In this document: positions 26,791 to 35,053 of the stretch, piece by piece
How the letters are laid out: every line of letters starts with the position of its first letter
How positions within the stretch are numbered: the first letter of the stretch is position 1
Source of the DNA: Magnetospirillum molischianum DSM 120
GTDB taxonomy: Bacteria; Pseudomonadota; Alphaproteobacteria; Rhodospirillales; Magnetospirillaceae
Assembly: GCF_000294655.1 (NCBI RefSeq)
Contig: NZ_CAHP01000035.1
Coordinates: 1 to 38,549, forward strand
Length of the DNA stretch: 38,549 nucleotides
Reading direction: 5' to 3'
Translations under genes and position numbers: made by a program
Notes under the pieces: model-generated
What the model saw: only the letters and a program-made list of their open reading frames with translations
Database searches by the model: none
Told to the model about the DNA's origin: nothing

Positions 26791-28696
26791 CAACCTTCCC
26801 TTTCTCCCGAAACGTTTTATAGGTCAGGGCATGACGCAGCAGAGCCGCGATGATACGAGGCCCATCCTGAGTAAGAACAGATTCAGGATGAAATTGTATC
26901 GACGCAAAACCAGGCCCTCGGAGGGCATGCACTTCCCCCGTATTCTGGTCGCGGCTGATATCAACCACGCCGATATTATCATTCTCGAGGAAGTCACGGC
27001 CGCTCTGTGCAGCGAATGTATTGTAGAACCCGACATTCTCTTCGGCGCCGAACAGGCCGATCGATTTTTGAACGCCTTGGTTGGGAACCTTTCGACGTTG
27101 CAGGTCCAGGCCAAGGCACAAGCTGAGCACCTGATGGCTCAGGCAGACCGCAAGAAAAGGCCGACGATCGGAAAGTAAAGAGCGGATCGTTCGATGAAGA
27201 AAACTGATTTTCGGGTGGCCGATATCCGTTGGGTCTCCCGGCCCAGGTCCCATGATGACAAGATCGTTGTCGTCAAAGGATAATTTTTCGCGGAAGCTGC
27301 GGACGTCCACGATCAATCCCAAAGACTGTAATTGTTTGGCGAACATCATCGTGAAGGAGTCTTCGGCATCCACGATTATTGCTTTGCAACCGTATAGGTC
27401 GTCCTCGGTACGCTGACGCTCCTTCGGGCCGCTCAGCCAGAAACTTGAAATAGGCGCATTCCGACTTTCCAAAGCGGAAAGAACGCGGGGATGTGTGGCA
27501 AAGCGGGCTCGGCTCTGGCATTTCAAAGCGGCAATCAGTCCCATCGCTTTGGCGCGTGTTTCAGCGGCTTCGCTCATGGGATCAGAATCGCGCACGATCG
27601 TCGAACCTACGGCGATCCGCATCTGTCCCGTGGCGCTGATATCCGCGGTGCGGATCAATATTGCCGAATCGAGGGAACGTCCGCCGGCGATGTCTCGTCC
27701 AATCAGCGCCGCCACTCCACTATAATAGGCACGACCCTGTGGCTCATAGCGACGGATCACACGGCATGCGCTTTCCAATGGGCTGCCCGTGACGGTGGGA
27801 GCAAACAAAGTTTCCCGAAGGATGTCGCGCACATCTCGGTATGTCAGCCCTTCAATGAGATACTCGGTATGAGCAAGGTGCGACATTTCTTTGAGGTGTG
27901 GCCCAAGAACTCGCCCGCCATCTTCGCAAAGGCGGGACATCATTTTAAGTTCTTCATCCACAACCATATAAAGCTCATTGGATTCCTTTTGGTTTTCAAG
28001 GAACTCCATGACCTCGTTCAGGTTTGGGCCAGAGGGCGGATAACGATACGTCCCACTGATCGGATTCATCACCGCGAGATTTTCCTGCACGCTGATGTGT
28101 CGTTCTGGTGACGCACCAACAAAGGTTCGCGTGCCAGTGTGTATGATAAATGTCCAGTAGGCTCCTCTCTCCGCATTTAGCAGGCACCGGAAGAAAGAGA
28201 GCGCATTCGTCAGCGTATAACCTTCAATTTCGGCCATGAATGTTCGCTTGATGACGAAGTTTGATCCTTCGCCGGAGCCGATTTCTTTGCAAATTACATC
28301 TTTAGCGATCGATGTATAATCTTGATCGTCAAGATCAAAATGTTCGCCGGTGATGTTGATTTTATCGTTCGGCAATAGATTCAGGGCATCGTTGAGATTG
28401 ATCAAATCCTGGTCGATGATTTCAAGCGCGAGAAGGGGGGCGCCATCGTCCACCACGTCAAAGCCGCGTTCGACAATCTGTCGATAGGGGATCACGACGA
28501 GAAGTTCGTGATGCGGCCCGCCATGCGACGGCCCCGGGAGGGGGAGATCGACGAGGCTGGATGGTTCGGCCATCTTGCCAACAATGACATCGATCATCCC
28601 GCCACTATTTTCCTCGGCTCGGTAGAGAAGCGCGAATGGCTGCGGAGATTCTGATAAGATACGCCGCAGCAAGACGTCAGATGTTTCCTTCATCAT
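26768..28696 (-). CDS. phzE: 2-amino-2-deoxyisochorismate synthase PhzE
   Basis: PhzE converts chorismate and glutamine to 2-amino-2-desoxyisochorismate, the committed step of phenazine synthesis. The 642 residues fuse an anthranilate-synthase-like chorismate domain (about 1-400) to a class I glutamine amidotransferase domain (about 430-630). The first has [40 protein letters not shown] and [10 protein letters not shown]. The second has [11 protein letters not shown], the nucleophile in [14 protein letters not shown] and the His/Glu pair in QFHPESVL. The ATG at 28696 overlaps the phzD stop (ATGATG, sharing ATGA). AT-rich codons are visibly more common than in the flanking core genes. Confidence 0.96.
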   Translation of the reverse strand: MMKETSDVLLRRILSESPQPFALLYRAEENSGGMIDVIVGKMAEPSSLVDLPLPGPSHGGPHHELLVVIPYRQIVERGFDVVDDGAPLLALEIIDQDLINLNDALNLLPNDKINITGEHFDLDDQDYTSIAKDVICKEIGSGEGSNFVIKRTFMAEIEGYTLTNALSFFRCLLNAERGAYWTFIIHTGTRTFVGASPERHISVQENLAVMNPISGTYRYPPSGPNLNEVMEFLENQKESNELYMVVDEELKMMSRLCEDGGRVLGPHLKEMSHLAHTEYLIEGLTYRDVRDILRETLFAPTVTGSPLESACRVIRRYEPQGRAYYSGVAALIGRDIAGGRSLDSAILIRTADISATGQMRIAVGSTIVRDSDPMSEAAETRAKAMGLIAALKCQSRARFATHPRVLSALESRNAPISSFWLSGPKERQRTEDDLYGCKAIIVDAEDSFTMMFAKQLQSLGLIVDVRSFREKLSFDDNDLVIMGPGPGDPTDIGHPKISFLHRTIRSLLSDRRPFLAVCLSHQVLSLCLGLDLQRRKVPNQGVQKSIGLFGAEENVGFYNTFAAQSGRDFLENDNIGVVDISRDQNTGEVHALRGPGFASIQFHPESVLTQDGPRIIAALLRHALTYKTFREKGKVDAPLYCD

Positions 28697-29313
28697 AAGG
28701 CCTCATCGGTAGTAATGACCATGGCGCAACGTCTCGCAGCATATTCCATCGCCATCCAGTGATCTTTCTGACTGAAATCAGCGATGGCATCGGCGACTAA
28801 AAAGGGCTGGATATCATTCGAGTATGCGTCAACTGTCGAAATCAGAACCCCGATGTGGGCATACACTCCGCACAGGATGATCTGGTCCCGACCCGCTGCT
28901 CGCATTCGTTCGAGTAAATCTGAGTGAAAGAAAGCGCTATAGCGCCACTTTGTCAGTAACCAGTCATCTCGCCGTGGCCTGAGTTCTTCGATGATCTCGC
29001 GATCGGCCGGGCTTGCTTGCATGCCCGGTCCCCAGAAATCTTTGAGCAGGCCGCGCTGTTCATTGGTCATGTTGCCGGGTTGGGCGGTATAGGCAACCTG
29101 GACCCCTTGTTCCACGCATTTCTGTAGTAAACGGGCGGCATTGCCGACGAGTTCTGCCCGTAAACTCTCGGGAAGAGGCCGCAAGAAGTAATGCTGCATG
29201 TCATGCACAAGGAGGACTGAACGACGAGGATCTGGAATCCATTTCGCTCGATTGGCCGGCAAGTCATTGAGCTTTGGCAGTGAATACGCTTCGATGGTGG
29301 GGATAGCGTTCAT
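28693..29313 (-). CDS. phzD: Phenazine biosynthesis isochorismatase PhzD
   Basis: PhzD hydrolyses 2-amino-2-desoxyisochorismate to trans-2,3-dihydro-3-hydroxyanthranilate and pyruvate. The 206-residue protein carries Asp38 ([17 protein letters not shown]) and Lys122 ([13 protein letters not shown]) exactly at the numbers known for PhzD. CGVYAHIG replaces the nucleophilic cysteine of ordinary cysteine hydrolases of this fold, as expected for PhzD and EntB-type isochorismatases. GGAGA precedes the ATG. In Pseudomonas, phzC lies between phzB and phzD; here that place is a 164-bp gap with a long palindrome. The stop overlaps the phzE start. Confidence 0.96.
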   Translation of the reverse strand: MNAIPTIEAYSLPKLNDLPANRAKWIPDPRRSVLLVHDMQHYFLRPLPESLRAELVGNAARLLQKCVEQGVQVAYTAQPGNMTNEQRGLLKDFWGPGMQASPADREIIEELRPRRDDWLLTKWRYSAFFHSDLLERMRAAGRDQIILCGVYAHIGVLISTVDAYSNDIQPFLVADAIADFSQKDHWMAMEYAARRCAMVITTDEAL

Positions 29314-29356
29314 CGCGACAATCTCCGGTCAATAGATTGAAATAATCAGACTCCCT

Positions 29357-29384
29357 ATTCAGACTGATGATCATCAGTCTGAAT
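29357..29384. promoter_or_regulatory. Perfect 28-bp palindrome between phzAB and phzD
   Basis: A perfect palindrome made of ATTCAGACTGATGA and its complement, centred on GATC. A further half-site, AATCAGACT (29344-29352), lies next to it. It stands 44 bp before the phzD start. It could be an operator for a dimeric regulator or an intercistronic RNA hairpin. The regulator is not identifiable. Confidence 0.7.
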
Positions 29385-29477
29385 TTTGGACGTGCTTATG
29401 CTTATCCGCGTTAATGTTTCGCAGAGAAGGTGATTGATTCTTCCAAGGCACGCCGATTTTTCAGGAATTTGACCTGA

Positions 29478-30488
29478 TTACGTCGGAATACCTTCGCGTT
29501 TAACTTCTGGGACAGGAATGCCAAGCGCACGCAACTGCTGGCAGACGTTCATGAACTCACGGTTACGAACAATCTTTCCGTTATCGAGTTCAAATGAGTG
29601 GAGGAAGTGGTTCTCGTAATATCCTTCTGGATATCCGGGAAACAGGATCTTCCCGTGACCGTCGCATTCTACCCAAAAATGATTGGGGTCATCAGTTCCA
29701 AATATCTTAATATTGTACCATTCCCAATCGGGGAAGCACTTCAATGACCATACCGCATGCTCTGCGAGTTTATCTTTTCCTTTTATTACGATCGGCAATC
29801 CTGTATCTGTGGTCCACAGGCCGCCACAACCATCATCGACAAAAAGTTCGTGTCTCTTGAGGCGGTCTTGTCCCTTTGTGTTCATATATTTCTCGACTGT
29901 AATACGGTTCAATTCCCGTATTTTTTCAGAGTCTCCGGGTATTTTAGCCGTGTTTACGCTGTTCATTCTACTGCCCCCCGTCTCAAAAGGAACATTTTCC
30001 CATACGGGAACGTTCGTGCGGTTTATTGTTGGGAACTTCATGCCCAAAGAACGCATCTTCTGTGAAACGTCCATGAATTCCCGAACACTTTTTATCTTTC
30101 CAAAATTAAGTTCAAAAGAATGAATATAATGAATATTGCAGTGGATTTCCTTAAAACCGGCTTTTTTTATAGTTCCTTGCCCGTCGCTTTCAACTAAAAA
30201 GTAATCATCAAATTGTGTCTCAAAAATTCTTACGTTTTTCCATTCCCAATCTGGAAAGTATTCCTCAAGCCAGATGCCGAGCTTGGCCAGCCTCTCGTGC
30301 CCCTGAAGAATGAGAGGCGTACCCGTCGTTGTCGTCCAATTACCGCACGAGCCATTCTCTGAAAATAGAGTGTGACGAAGCAGGCGATCCCTGCCCTTCA
30401 TATTCATGTAGCACTCTACAGCAGACCTATTGATGGATCTGAGTTCCACTTCTTTTTTATTTGATACAGCCTCTTCCTGTTTTTTCAT
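29478..30488 (-). CDS. PhzA-PhzB fusion protein (tandem NTF2-like domains)
   Basis: Two PhzA/B-type domains of the NTF2/SnoaL fold joined in one 336-residue frame. PhzA/B promotes condensation of two PhzF products into the tricycle. Domain 2 (residues 175-336) is extremely like Pseudomonas PhzB (DPNHFWVECDGHGK, REFMNV, EGIPT end) and keeps the catalytic histidine (AEHAVWSL, His244) and glutamate (REFMN, Glu311). Domain 1 (1-174) resembles PhzA and has Leu70 (AKLGIW) where the histidine should be. An internal ATG at 29966, behind purine-rich GGGGGGCAGTAGA, would by itself give a 162-residue PhzB, the normal length, so the fusion looks like loss of the phzA stop. The gene is strikingly AT-rich (19 of 60 G+C in 30121-30180). 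Confidence 0.93.
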   Translation of the reverse strand: MKKQEEAVSNKKEVELRSINRSAVECYMNMKGRDRLLRHTLFSENGSCGNWTTTTGTPLILQGHERLAKLGIWLEEYFPDWEWKNVRIFETQFDDYFLVESDGQGTIKKAGFKEIHCNIHYIHSFELNFGKIKSVREFMDVSQKMRSLGMKFPTINRTNVPVWENVPFETGGSRMNSVNTAKIPGDSEKIRELNRITVEKYMNTKGQDRLKRHELFVDDGCGGLWTTDTGLPIVIKGKDKLAEHAVWSLKCFPDWEWYNIKIFGTDDPNHFWVECDGHGKILFPGYPEGYYENHFLHSFELDNGKIVRNREFMNVCQQLRALGIPVPEVKREGIPT

Positions 30489-31135
30489 TAATCGATCTCT
30501 ATATAAATTTGAATTATCTGGCCTCTCAGAGAGAATCTACCTGTCATGCGGAGCATTTCCGCTCCGGTCGCGGGATATCGAGTCGTTCATGAACTGCCCC
30601 ACTGATACGACATCGCCTTCCTTTGCCATGCACGTTCTCGCTGAGCATCATCCTGCTGTGCCCCCGTCAGCTTTCCCTCTGCTTGTACGGTGCAGAAGCT
30701 TGTGAGACTGCTCTTTTAGCGTGCTTCTTGTGATTTTACCGCCATTTACGCGCTTAAAATGCACCTAAAAAACGATATGGCACAATTAAAATCTTGTTAC
30801 AGTACCTTTCGTTATATGGGCTCTCCAGAAAATAGTCATATTTTACAGCATGTATTGAAGCTATGGCTGTTGCCGCATCACACCCGCAAAAGAGGAAATT
30901 ATTGCCATGTAAGCGTTATTTTATGAGGCTGGGATCGCCTGATCGGACGCCAAGATTATTAATCCTTGAGATTGCCTTACCCCTGATTTGTTCCCTCAAG
31001 GGGCGTCGGTCGCGACCAGTCCCGCTTTCGGCGCGTGGGAGAGTTTCGCCAACATATTGATATCGAGAAGGACTCTATCTCGTTGCGCATCCTGTGGCAT
31101 AAGGAGCCAACCACGCCACGGGAACCCAGCCGCAC
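30489..31135. other. AT-rich gene-free region upstream of phzAB
   Basis: Nearly 650 bases without a credible gene between the divergent phzAB and ABC-F genes. It must hold the phz promoter. Near phzAB there are two small inverted repeats: CTCTCAGAGAG (30522-30532) and CGGAGC/GCTCCG (30549-30566). TATATA-like stretches lie directly before the start. Farther right, 30,750-30,950 is very AT-rich and shows no domain in any frame. It probably contains the right edge of the acquired segment; no integrase, insertion sequence or tRNA-end repeat was found. Confidence 0.5.
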
Positions 31136-32758
31136 ATGATACGTTTAGAAAACATCAGCAAGCAAAACAGTCACCGGATCCTCTTCTTCGAAGCTTCCGC
31201 GGCGCTGAACAGAGGCGAAAAAGTTGGCCTCGTCGGTCCTAACGGGGCTGGCAAGACAACGCTTTTCCGGATGATCACGGGCGAAGAATCGCCCGACGAT
31301 GGGCAGGTGGCGATCGAGAAGCAGGTCTCGATCGGCTATTTCAATCAAGATGTCGGCGAAATGTCCGGCCGTAGTGCGGTCGCGGAAGTGATGGATGGTG
31401 CCGGGCCAGTCAGCACCGTGGCGGCGGAATTGGCCGGTCTCGAAACCGCTATGTGCGATCCCGACCGCGCCAACGACATGGACGAGATCATCGAGCGCTA
31501 TGGCGAGGTGCAGGCACGGTTCGAGGAGTTGGGCGGCTACGAACTGGAAGGACGGGCGCGAGAAGTGCTCGCCGGACTTAGCTTCAGCCAAGAGATGATG
31601 GAAACAGACGTGGGAGCGCTGTCGGGCGGTTGGAAGATGCGGGTCGCGCTCGGCCGTATCCTGCTCATGCGCCCCGACGCCATGCTTCTCGACGAGCCCA
31701 GCAACCATCTGGACCTCGAAAGTCTGATCTGGCTGGAGGAATTCCTGAAGGGTTACGAGGGCGCTCTCTTGATGACCTCACATGACCGCGAGTTCCTCAA
31801 CCGAATCGTCACAAAGATCGTCGAGATCGACGGCGGATCGCTGACAAGCTACTCCGGCGATTACGCGTTCTATGAACGGCAGCGGGCGTTGAACGAGAAG
31901 CAGCAGCAGGCCCAGTTCGAACGGCAACAAGCGATGTTGGCGAAGGAACTGAAGTTTATCGAGCGCTTCAAGGCCCGCGCCTCGCATGCCAGCCAAGTTC
32001 AAAGCCGGGTCAAGAAGCTGGATAAAATCGAGCGTTTCGAGCCGCCCAAGCGCCGTCAAACGGTGTCGTTCGATTTCCCGCCCGCACCGCGCTCGGGCCA
32101 GGACGTCGTGATCCTGAAGAACGTGCACAAAAGCTATGGCAGTCGGACCATATATCAGGGGCTCGACTTCATGATCCGCCGCAAGGAGCGCTGGTGTGTC
32201 ATGGGTGTCAACGGCGCGGGCAAATCAACGCTGTTGAAGCTGGTGACCGGCTCGACCGAACCGGATGTCGGGACCGTTGCTGTCGGCGGCAGCGTCAAGA
32301 TCGGCTATTTCTCCCAGCACGCGATGGAATTGCTTGATGGCGACAAGACCGTGTTCGAGTCTCTGGAAGATTCTTTCCCGCAGGCGGGTCTGGGATCGCT
32401 CCGGGCGCTTGCGGGCTGTTTCGGCTTCTCCGGCGATGATGTGGAAAAGAAATGCCGCGTCCTGTCCGGTGGAGAAAAGGCCCGGCTCGTGATGGCGACG
32501 ATGCTCTTCAATCCGCCAAATTTCCTGGTGCTCGACGAGCCGACCAACCATCTTGATCTTGATACCAAGCAGATGTTGATCACGGCGCTGGCCAATTACG
32601 AGGGCACCATGCTTTTCGTATCGCACGACCGGCATTTTCTGGCAACGCTCTCTAACCGGGTGCTTGAGCTGACTCCAGAGGGAATTCACCAGTATAGCGG
32701 CGGCTATACAGAATACGTGGCGCGCACCGGGCAAGAAGCCCCAGGTTTGCACAGCTGA
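31136..32758 (+). CDS. ABC-F family ATPase, YbiT-like
   Basis: A cytoplasmic ATPase with two nucleotide-binding domains and no membrane part, 540 residues. Domain 1 has Walker A GPNGAGKTT (about 36-44), signature LSGGWKMRVALGRILL and Walker B AMLLDEPSNHLD. Domain 2 has GVNGAGKST, LSGGEKARLVMA and FLVLDEPTNHLD. A charged linker (about 240-320, rich in Gln, Arg and Lys) joins them. ABC-F proteins act on ribosomes; some relieve stalling and some give antibiotic resistance. The length and VSIGYFNQD suggest the YbiT branch, not a dedicated resistance factor. The ribosome binding site is weak. It is divergent from the phz genes and a functional link to them is unproven. Confidence 0.92.
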   Translation: MIRLENISKQNSHRILFFEASAALNRGEKVGLVGPNGAGKTTLFRMITGEESPDDGQVAIEKQVSIGYFNQDVGEMSGRSAVAEVMDGAGPVSTVAAELAGLETAMCDPDRANDMDEIIERYGEVQARFEELGGYELEGRAREVLAGLSFSQEMMETDVGALSGGWKMRVALGRILLMRPDAMLLDEPSNHLDLESLIWLEEFLKGYEGALLMTSHDREFLNRIVTKIVEIDGGSLTSYSGDYAFYERQRALNEKQQQAQFERQQAMLAKELKFIERFKARASHASQVQSRVKKLDKIERFEPPKRRQTVSFDFPPAPRSGQDVVILKNVHKSYGSRTIYQGLDFMIRRKERWCVMGVNGAGKSTLLKLVTGSTEPDVGTVAVGGSVKIGYFSQHAMELLDGDKTVFESLEDSFPQAGLGSLRALAGCFGFSGDDVEKKCRVLSGGEKARLVMATMLFNPPNFLVLDEPTNHLDLDTKQMLITALANYEGTMLFVSHDRHFLATLSNRVLELTPEGIHQYSGGYTEYVARTGQEAPGLHS

Positions 32759-32975
32759 GTCTCTCTCATTAACAGTCCACCATCTGGCCTAAATACCATC
32801 GGCAGAGCGTCTTCTTTACGATTCACAACATGCGAGCCGCCAATACCAGGAGAGGCGGCTCGTGACATCGCTCTGTCGCGCCGGACGCGGGAAAAGATGC
32901 CGTTGCGCCTGCGGCTCGATCGTGTCCCGGCTGTCTCGACCGATTTCTGACCATTTTGGGCCTTGCCTGGGGCTC

Positions 32976-33011
32976 TTGGGCGATGGCATCATTTTCTCAT
33001 ATAAGAAAATG
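32976..33011 (+). promoter_or_regulatory. ars promoter with ArsR operator
   Basis: CATTTTCT and AGAAAATG (32990-33011) are perfect 8-bp arms around CATATA, a typical ArsR/SmtB-type operator. TTGGGC (32976-32981) and TATAAG (33000-33005) are spaced 18 bp as -35 and -10, so the operator covers the -10. Arsenite binding to ArsR should release it. Confidence 0.75.
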
Positions 33012-33028
33012 AGAGTGATGTCCCTCCC

Positions 33029-33418
33029 ATGCTTGAAACCTTCGAGACCGTTGCCAAAGCTGTTGCCGATCCAACCCGCATCCGCATTCTGAAGGTGCTG
33101 GAAGGCGGCGAATTGTGTGTGTGTCAGATTACCGCAGTGCTGGATCTTGCGCCTGCCACCGTATCCAAACATCTGGCGGCGCTGAAGGTCGCCGGACTGC
33201 TCCAGCAGCGCCGGGATGGCAAGTGGATCTATTACCGGCTCGCCGAACGCGACCTTAATCCCTACGCCCGTGCATTCCTGGCTTTGGTTGCAACCGCGCT
33301 CGACGACGATCAGACCATTGCCGTTGATGCCGAAGCCCTGGCTCGGGTTTCTGCGGCTGACCTCGCTGTGCTCTGTGAGCGGGCGCGGGCGACTTTTGTG
33401 CCCGAGGAAAAACCATGA
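33029..33418 (+). CDS. arsR: Arsenic-responsive repressor ArsR
   Basis: A winged-helix ArsR-family repressor of 129 residues that senses trivalent arsenic. VADPTRIRILKVL, the DNA-recognition helix region APATVSKHLAALKVAGLLQ and the wing RRDGKWIYYRLA are typical. Cys30 and Cys32 in ELCVCQI form the arsenic site of the ELCVCDL type. It is the first gene of the operon and its last codons overlap the arsC start as ATGA. A near-perfect operator lies just upstream, indicating autoregulation. The ribosome binding site is poor (GAGAGTGATG), which may keep repressor levels low. Confidence 0.93.
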   Translation: MLETFETVAKAVADPTRIRILKVLEGGELCVCQITAVLDLAPATVSKHLAALKVAGLLQQRRDGKWIYYRLAERDLNPYARAFLALVATALDDDQTIAVDAEALARVSAADLAVLCERARATFVPEEKP

Positions 33419-33873
33419 CCGACAAAATCACCACCGTCCTGGTCCTGTGTACTGGCAACAGCGCCCGCTCTGTGCTGGCCGAAGTCCTGATCAACGCTTT
33501 GGGGGAGGGACGGTGGCGGGCATTCAGCGCCGGCAGCCACCCCGCCGGGGCGGTTAATCCGCTCACGCTGGCGGTGCTGGCGGAGAAGGGGCATTCGGTC
33601 GAGGGCTTGAGATCCAAATCCTGGGACGAATTCGCCGATCCCGATGCGCCCCGGATCGATCTGATCATCACTGTTTGCGACAATGCGGCGGGCGAGATGT
33701 GCCCGATCTGGCCGGGTCGTCCCTCGAAAATCCATGTCGGTTTTCCCGATCCGGCGGCGGCGACCGGCACCGATTCTGAGCGGCTGGCCATTTTCCGTGA
33801 GGTCTACGGCCAGATCGAAGCAAAAATCCGCCGCTTGATCGCGTTGGGGCCCGAGCGAGCAGGAGAGGTGTGA
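33415..33873 (+). CDS. arsC: Arsenate reductase, LMW phosphatase type
   Basis: Reduces arsenate to arsenite, probably with thioredoxin. The 152-residue protein has the phosphatase-type P-loop CTGNSAR (Cys12 to Arg18), and the resolving cysteines Cys88 and Cys96 in TVCDNAAGEMCPIWPG, then FPDPAAATG. These three cysteines carry out the disulfide cascade known from Bacillus and Staphylococcus ArsC. It is coupled to arsR by ATGA and followed by the efflux gene after 4 bp, so its arsenite product is handed to ACR3. Confidence 0.95.
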   Translation: MTDKITTVLVLCTGNSARSVLAEVLINALGEGRWRAFSAGSHPAGAVNPLTLAVLAEKGHSVEGLRSKSWDEFADPDAPRIDLIITVCDNAAGEMCPIWPGRPSKIHVGFPDPAAATGTDSERLAIFREVYGQIEAKIRRLIALGPERAGEV

Positions 33874-33877
33874 CGCC

Positions 33878-34906
33878 ATGAATCTGTTCGAACGGTTTCT
33901 GACCCTATGGGTTGGGCTGTGCATCATCGCCGGGGTGGCTCTGGGACATTTTTTCCCGGCACTGTTCCATGCGGTCGGTGGGATGGAGATCGCAAAGGTC
34001 AATCTGCCCGTCGCCGGTCTGATCTGGCTGATGATCATCCCGATGCTGCTGAAAATCGATTTCGGCGCGCTGACGCGGGTTCGCGAGCAGTGGAAGGGGA
34101 TCGGGGTCACCCTGTTCATCAACTGGGCGGTTAAGCCGTTCTCGATGGCGTTACTGGGCTGGGTGTTCATTAGTCATCTGTTCCAGCCCTATCTGCCGCC
34201 CGCGCAGATCGACAGCTATATCGCCGGGCTGATTTTGCTGGCTGCCGCCCCCTGTACCGCGATGGTGTTTGTGTGGTCGAATCTGTGCAAGGGTGAGCCG
34301 CATTTTACTCTATCCCAGGTGGCGCTGAACGACCTGATCATGGTGTTTGCCTTTGCGCCTCTGGTCGGGCTGTTGCTGGGGCTGTCGGCGATCACGGTGC
34401 CGTGGGACACGTTGCTGATCTCGGTCGGGCTTTATATCGTCGTCCCGGTGATCGTGGCGCAGATCTGGCGACGGACGTTGCTAGCGCATTCTCCGCAGGC
34501 TCTAGCTGCGACCCTGGCGAAATTGGGGCCGCTGTCTCTGGTGGCGTTGTTGGCCACCCTGGTTCTGCTGTTCGGGTTCCAGGGCGAGCAAATCATCGCC
34601 CAGCCTCTGGTGATTTTGATGCTGGCGGTACCGATCACCATCCAGGTCTATTTCAATAGTGGACTGGCATATTGGCTGAACCGGCGTTTTGGCGTCGCCC
34701 ATTGTGTTGCCGGGCCATCGGCGCTGATCGGTGCCAGTAATTTCTTCGAACTGGCTGTTGCCGCCGCGATATCCTTGTTCGGCTTCGAGTCAGGCGCGGC
34801 GCTTGCCACCGTCGTCGGTGTCCTGATCGAGGTGCCGGTGATGCTGTCGGTGGTCAAAATCGTCAATGCCAGCAAGGGTTGGTACGACGCTGGACGAACA
34901 TCATGA
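33878..34906 (+). CDS. Arsenite efflux permease, ACR3 family
   Basis: A 342-residue inner-membrane carrier of the ACR3 (BASS superfamily) type, with about ten helices, that expels arsenite. The conserved cysteine in LAAAPCTAMVFVWSNL (about 128) and the GASNFFELAVAAAISLFG segment (about 285) are diagnostic and separate it from the unrelated ArsB family. The third gene of the operon; GGAGAGG lies just before its ATG. Together with arsC it gives resistance to arsenate and arsenite. No arsA, arsD or arsH is seen after it. Confidence 0.95.
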   Translation: MNLFERFLTLWVGLCIIAGVALGHFFPALFHAVGGMEIAKVNLPVAGLIWLMIIPMLLKIDFGALTRVREQWKGIGVTLFINWAVKPFSMALLGWVFISHLFQPYLPPAQIDSYIAGLILLAAAPCTAMVFVWSNLCKGEPHFTLSQVALNDLIMVFAFAPLVGLLLGLSAITVPWDTLLISVGLYIVVPVIVAQIWRRTLLAHSPQALAATLAKLGPLSLVALLATLVLLFGFQGEQIIAQPLVILMLAVPITIQVYFNSGLAYWLNRRFGVAHCVAGPSALIGASNFFELAVAAAISLFGFESGAALATVVGVLIEVPVMLSVVKIVNASKGWYDAGRTS

Positions 34907-35053
34907 AGTTCATGTCTCTTTAGTTCTCGCTCACGACACCACCCCATCCTCATGGAGTGACTCTAAAGATATATTGATGTAGAGTTATTCATAAGCCACA
35001 TGACCTAGACGTAAGGCGGCGTCAAGTCCGCCGCTGCAACGAGGGGGAGAGGC

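Noticed and set aside
34960-34985. ACTCTA/TAGAGT inverted repeat before the chemoreceptor
   Set aside because: Six-bp arms with a 14-base gap are common by chance in AT-rich DNA, so I did not call an operator.
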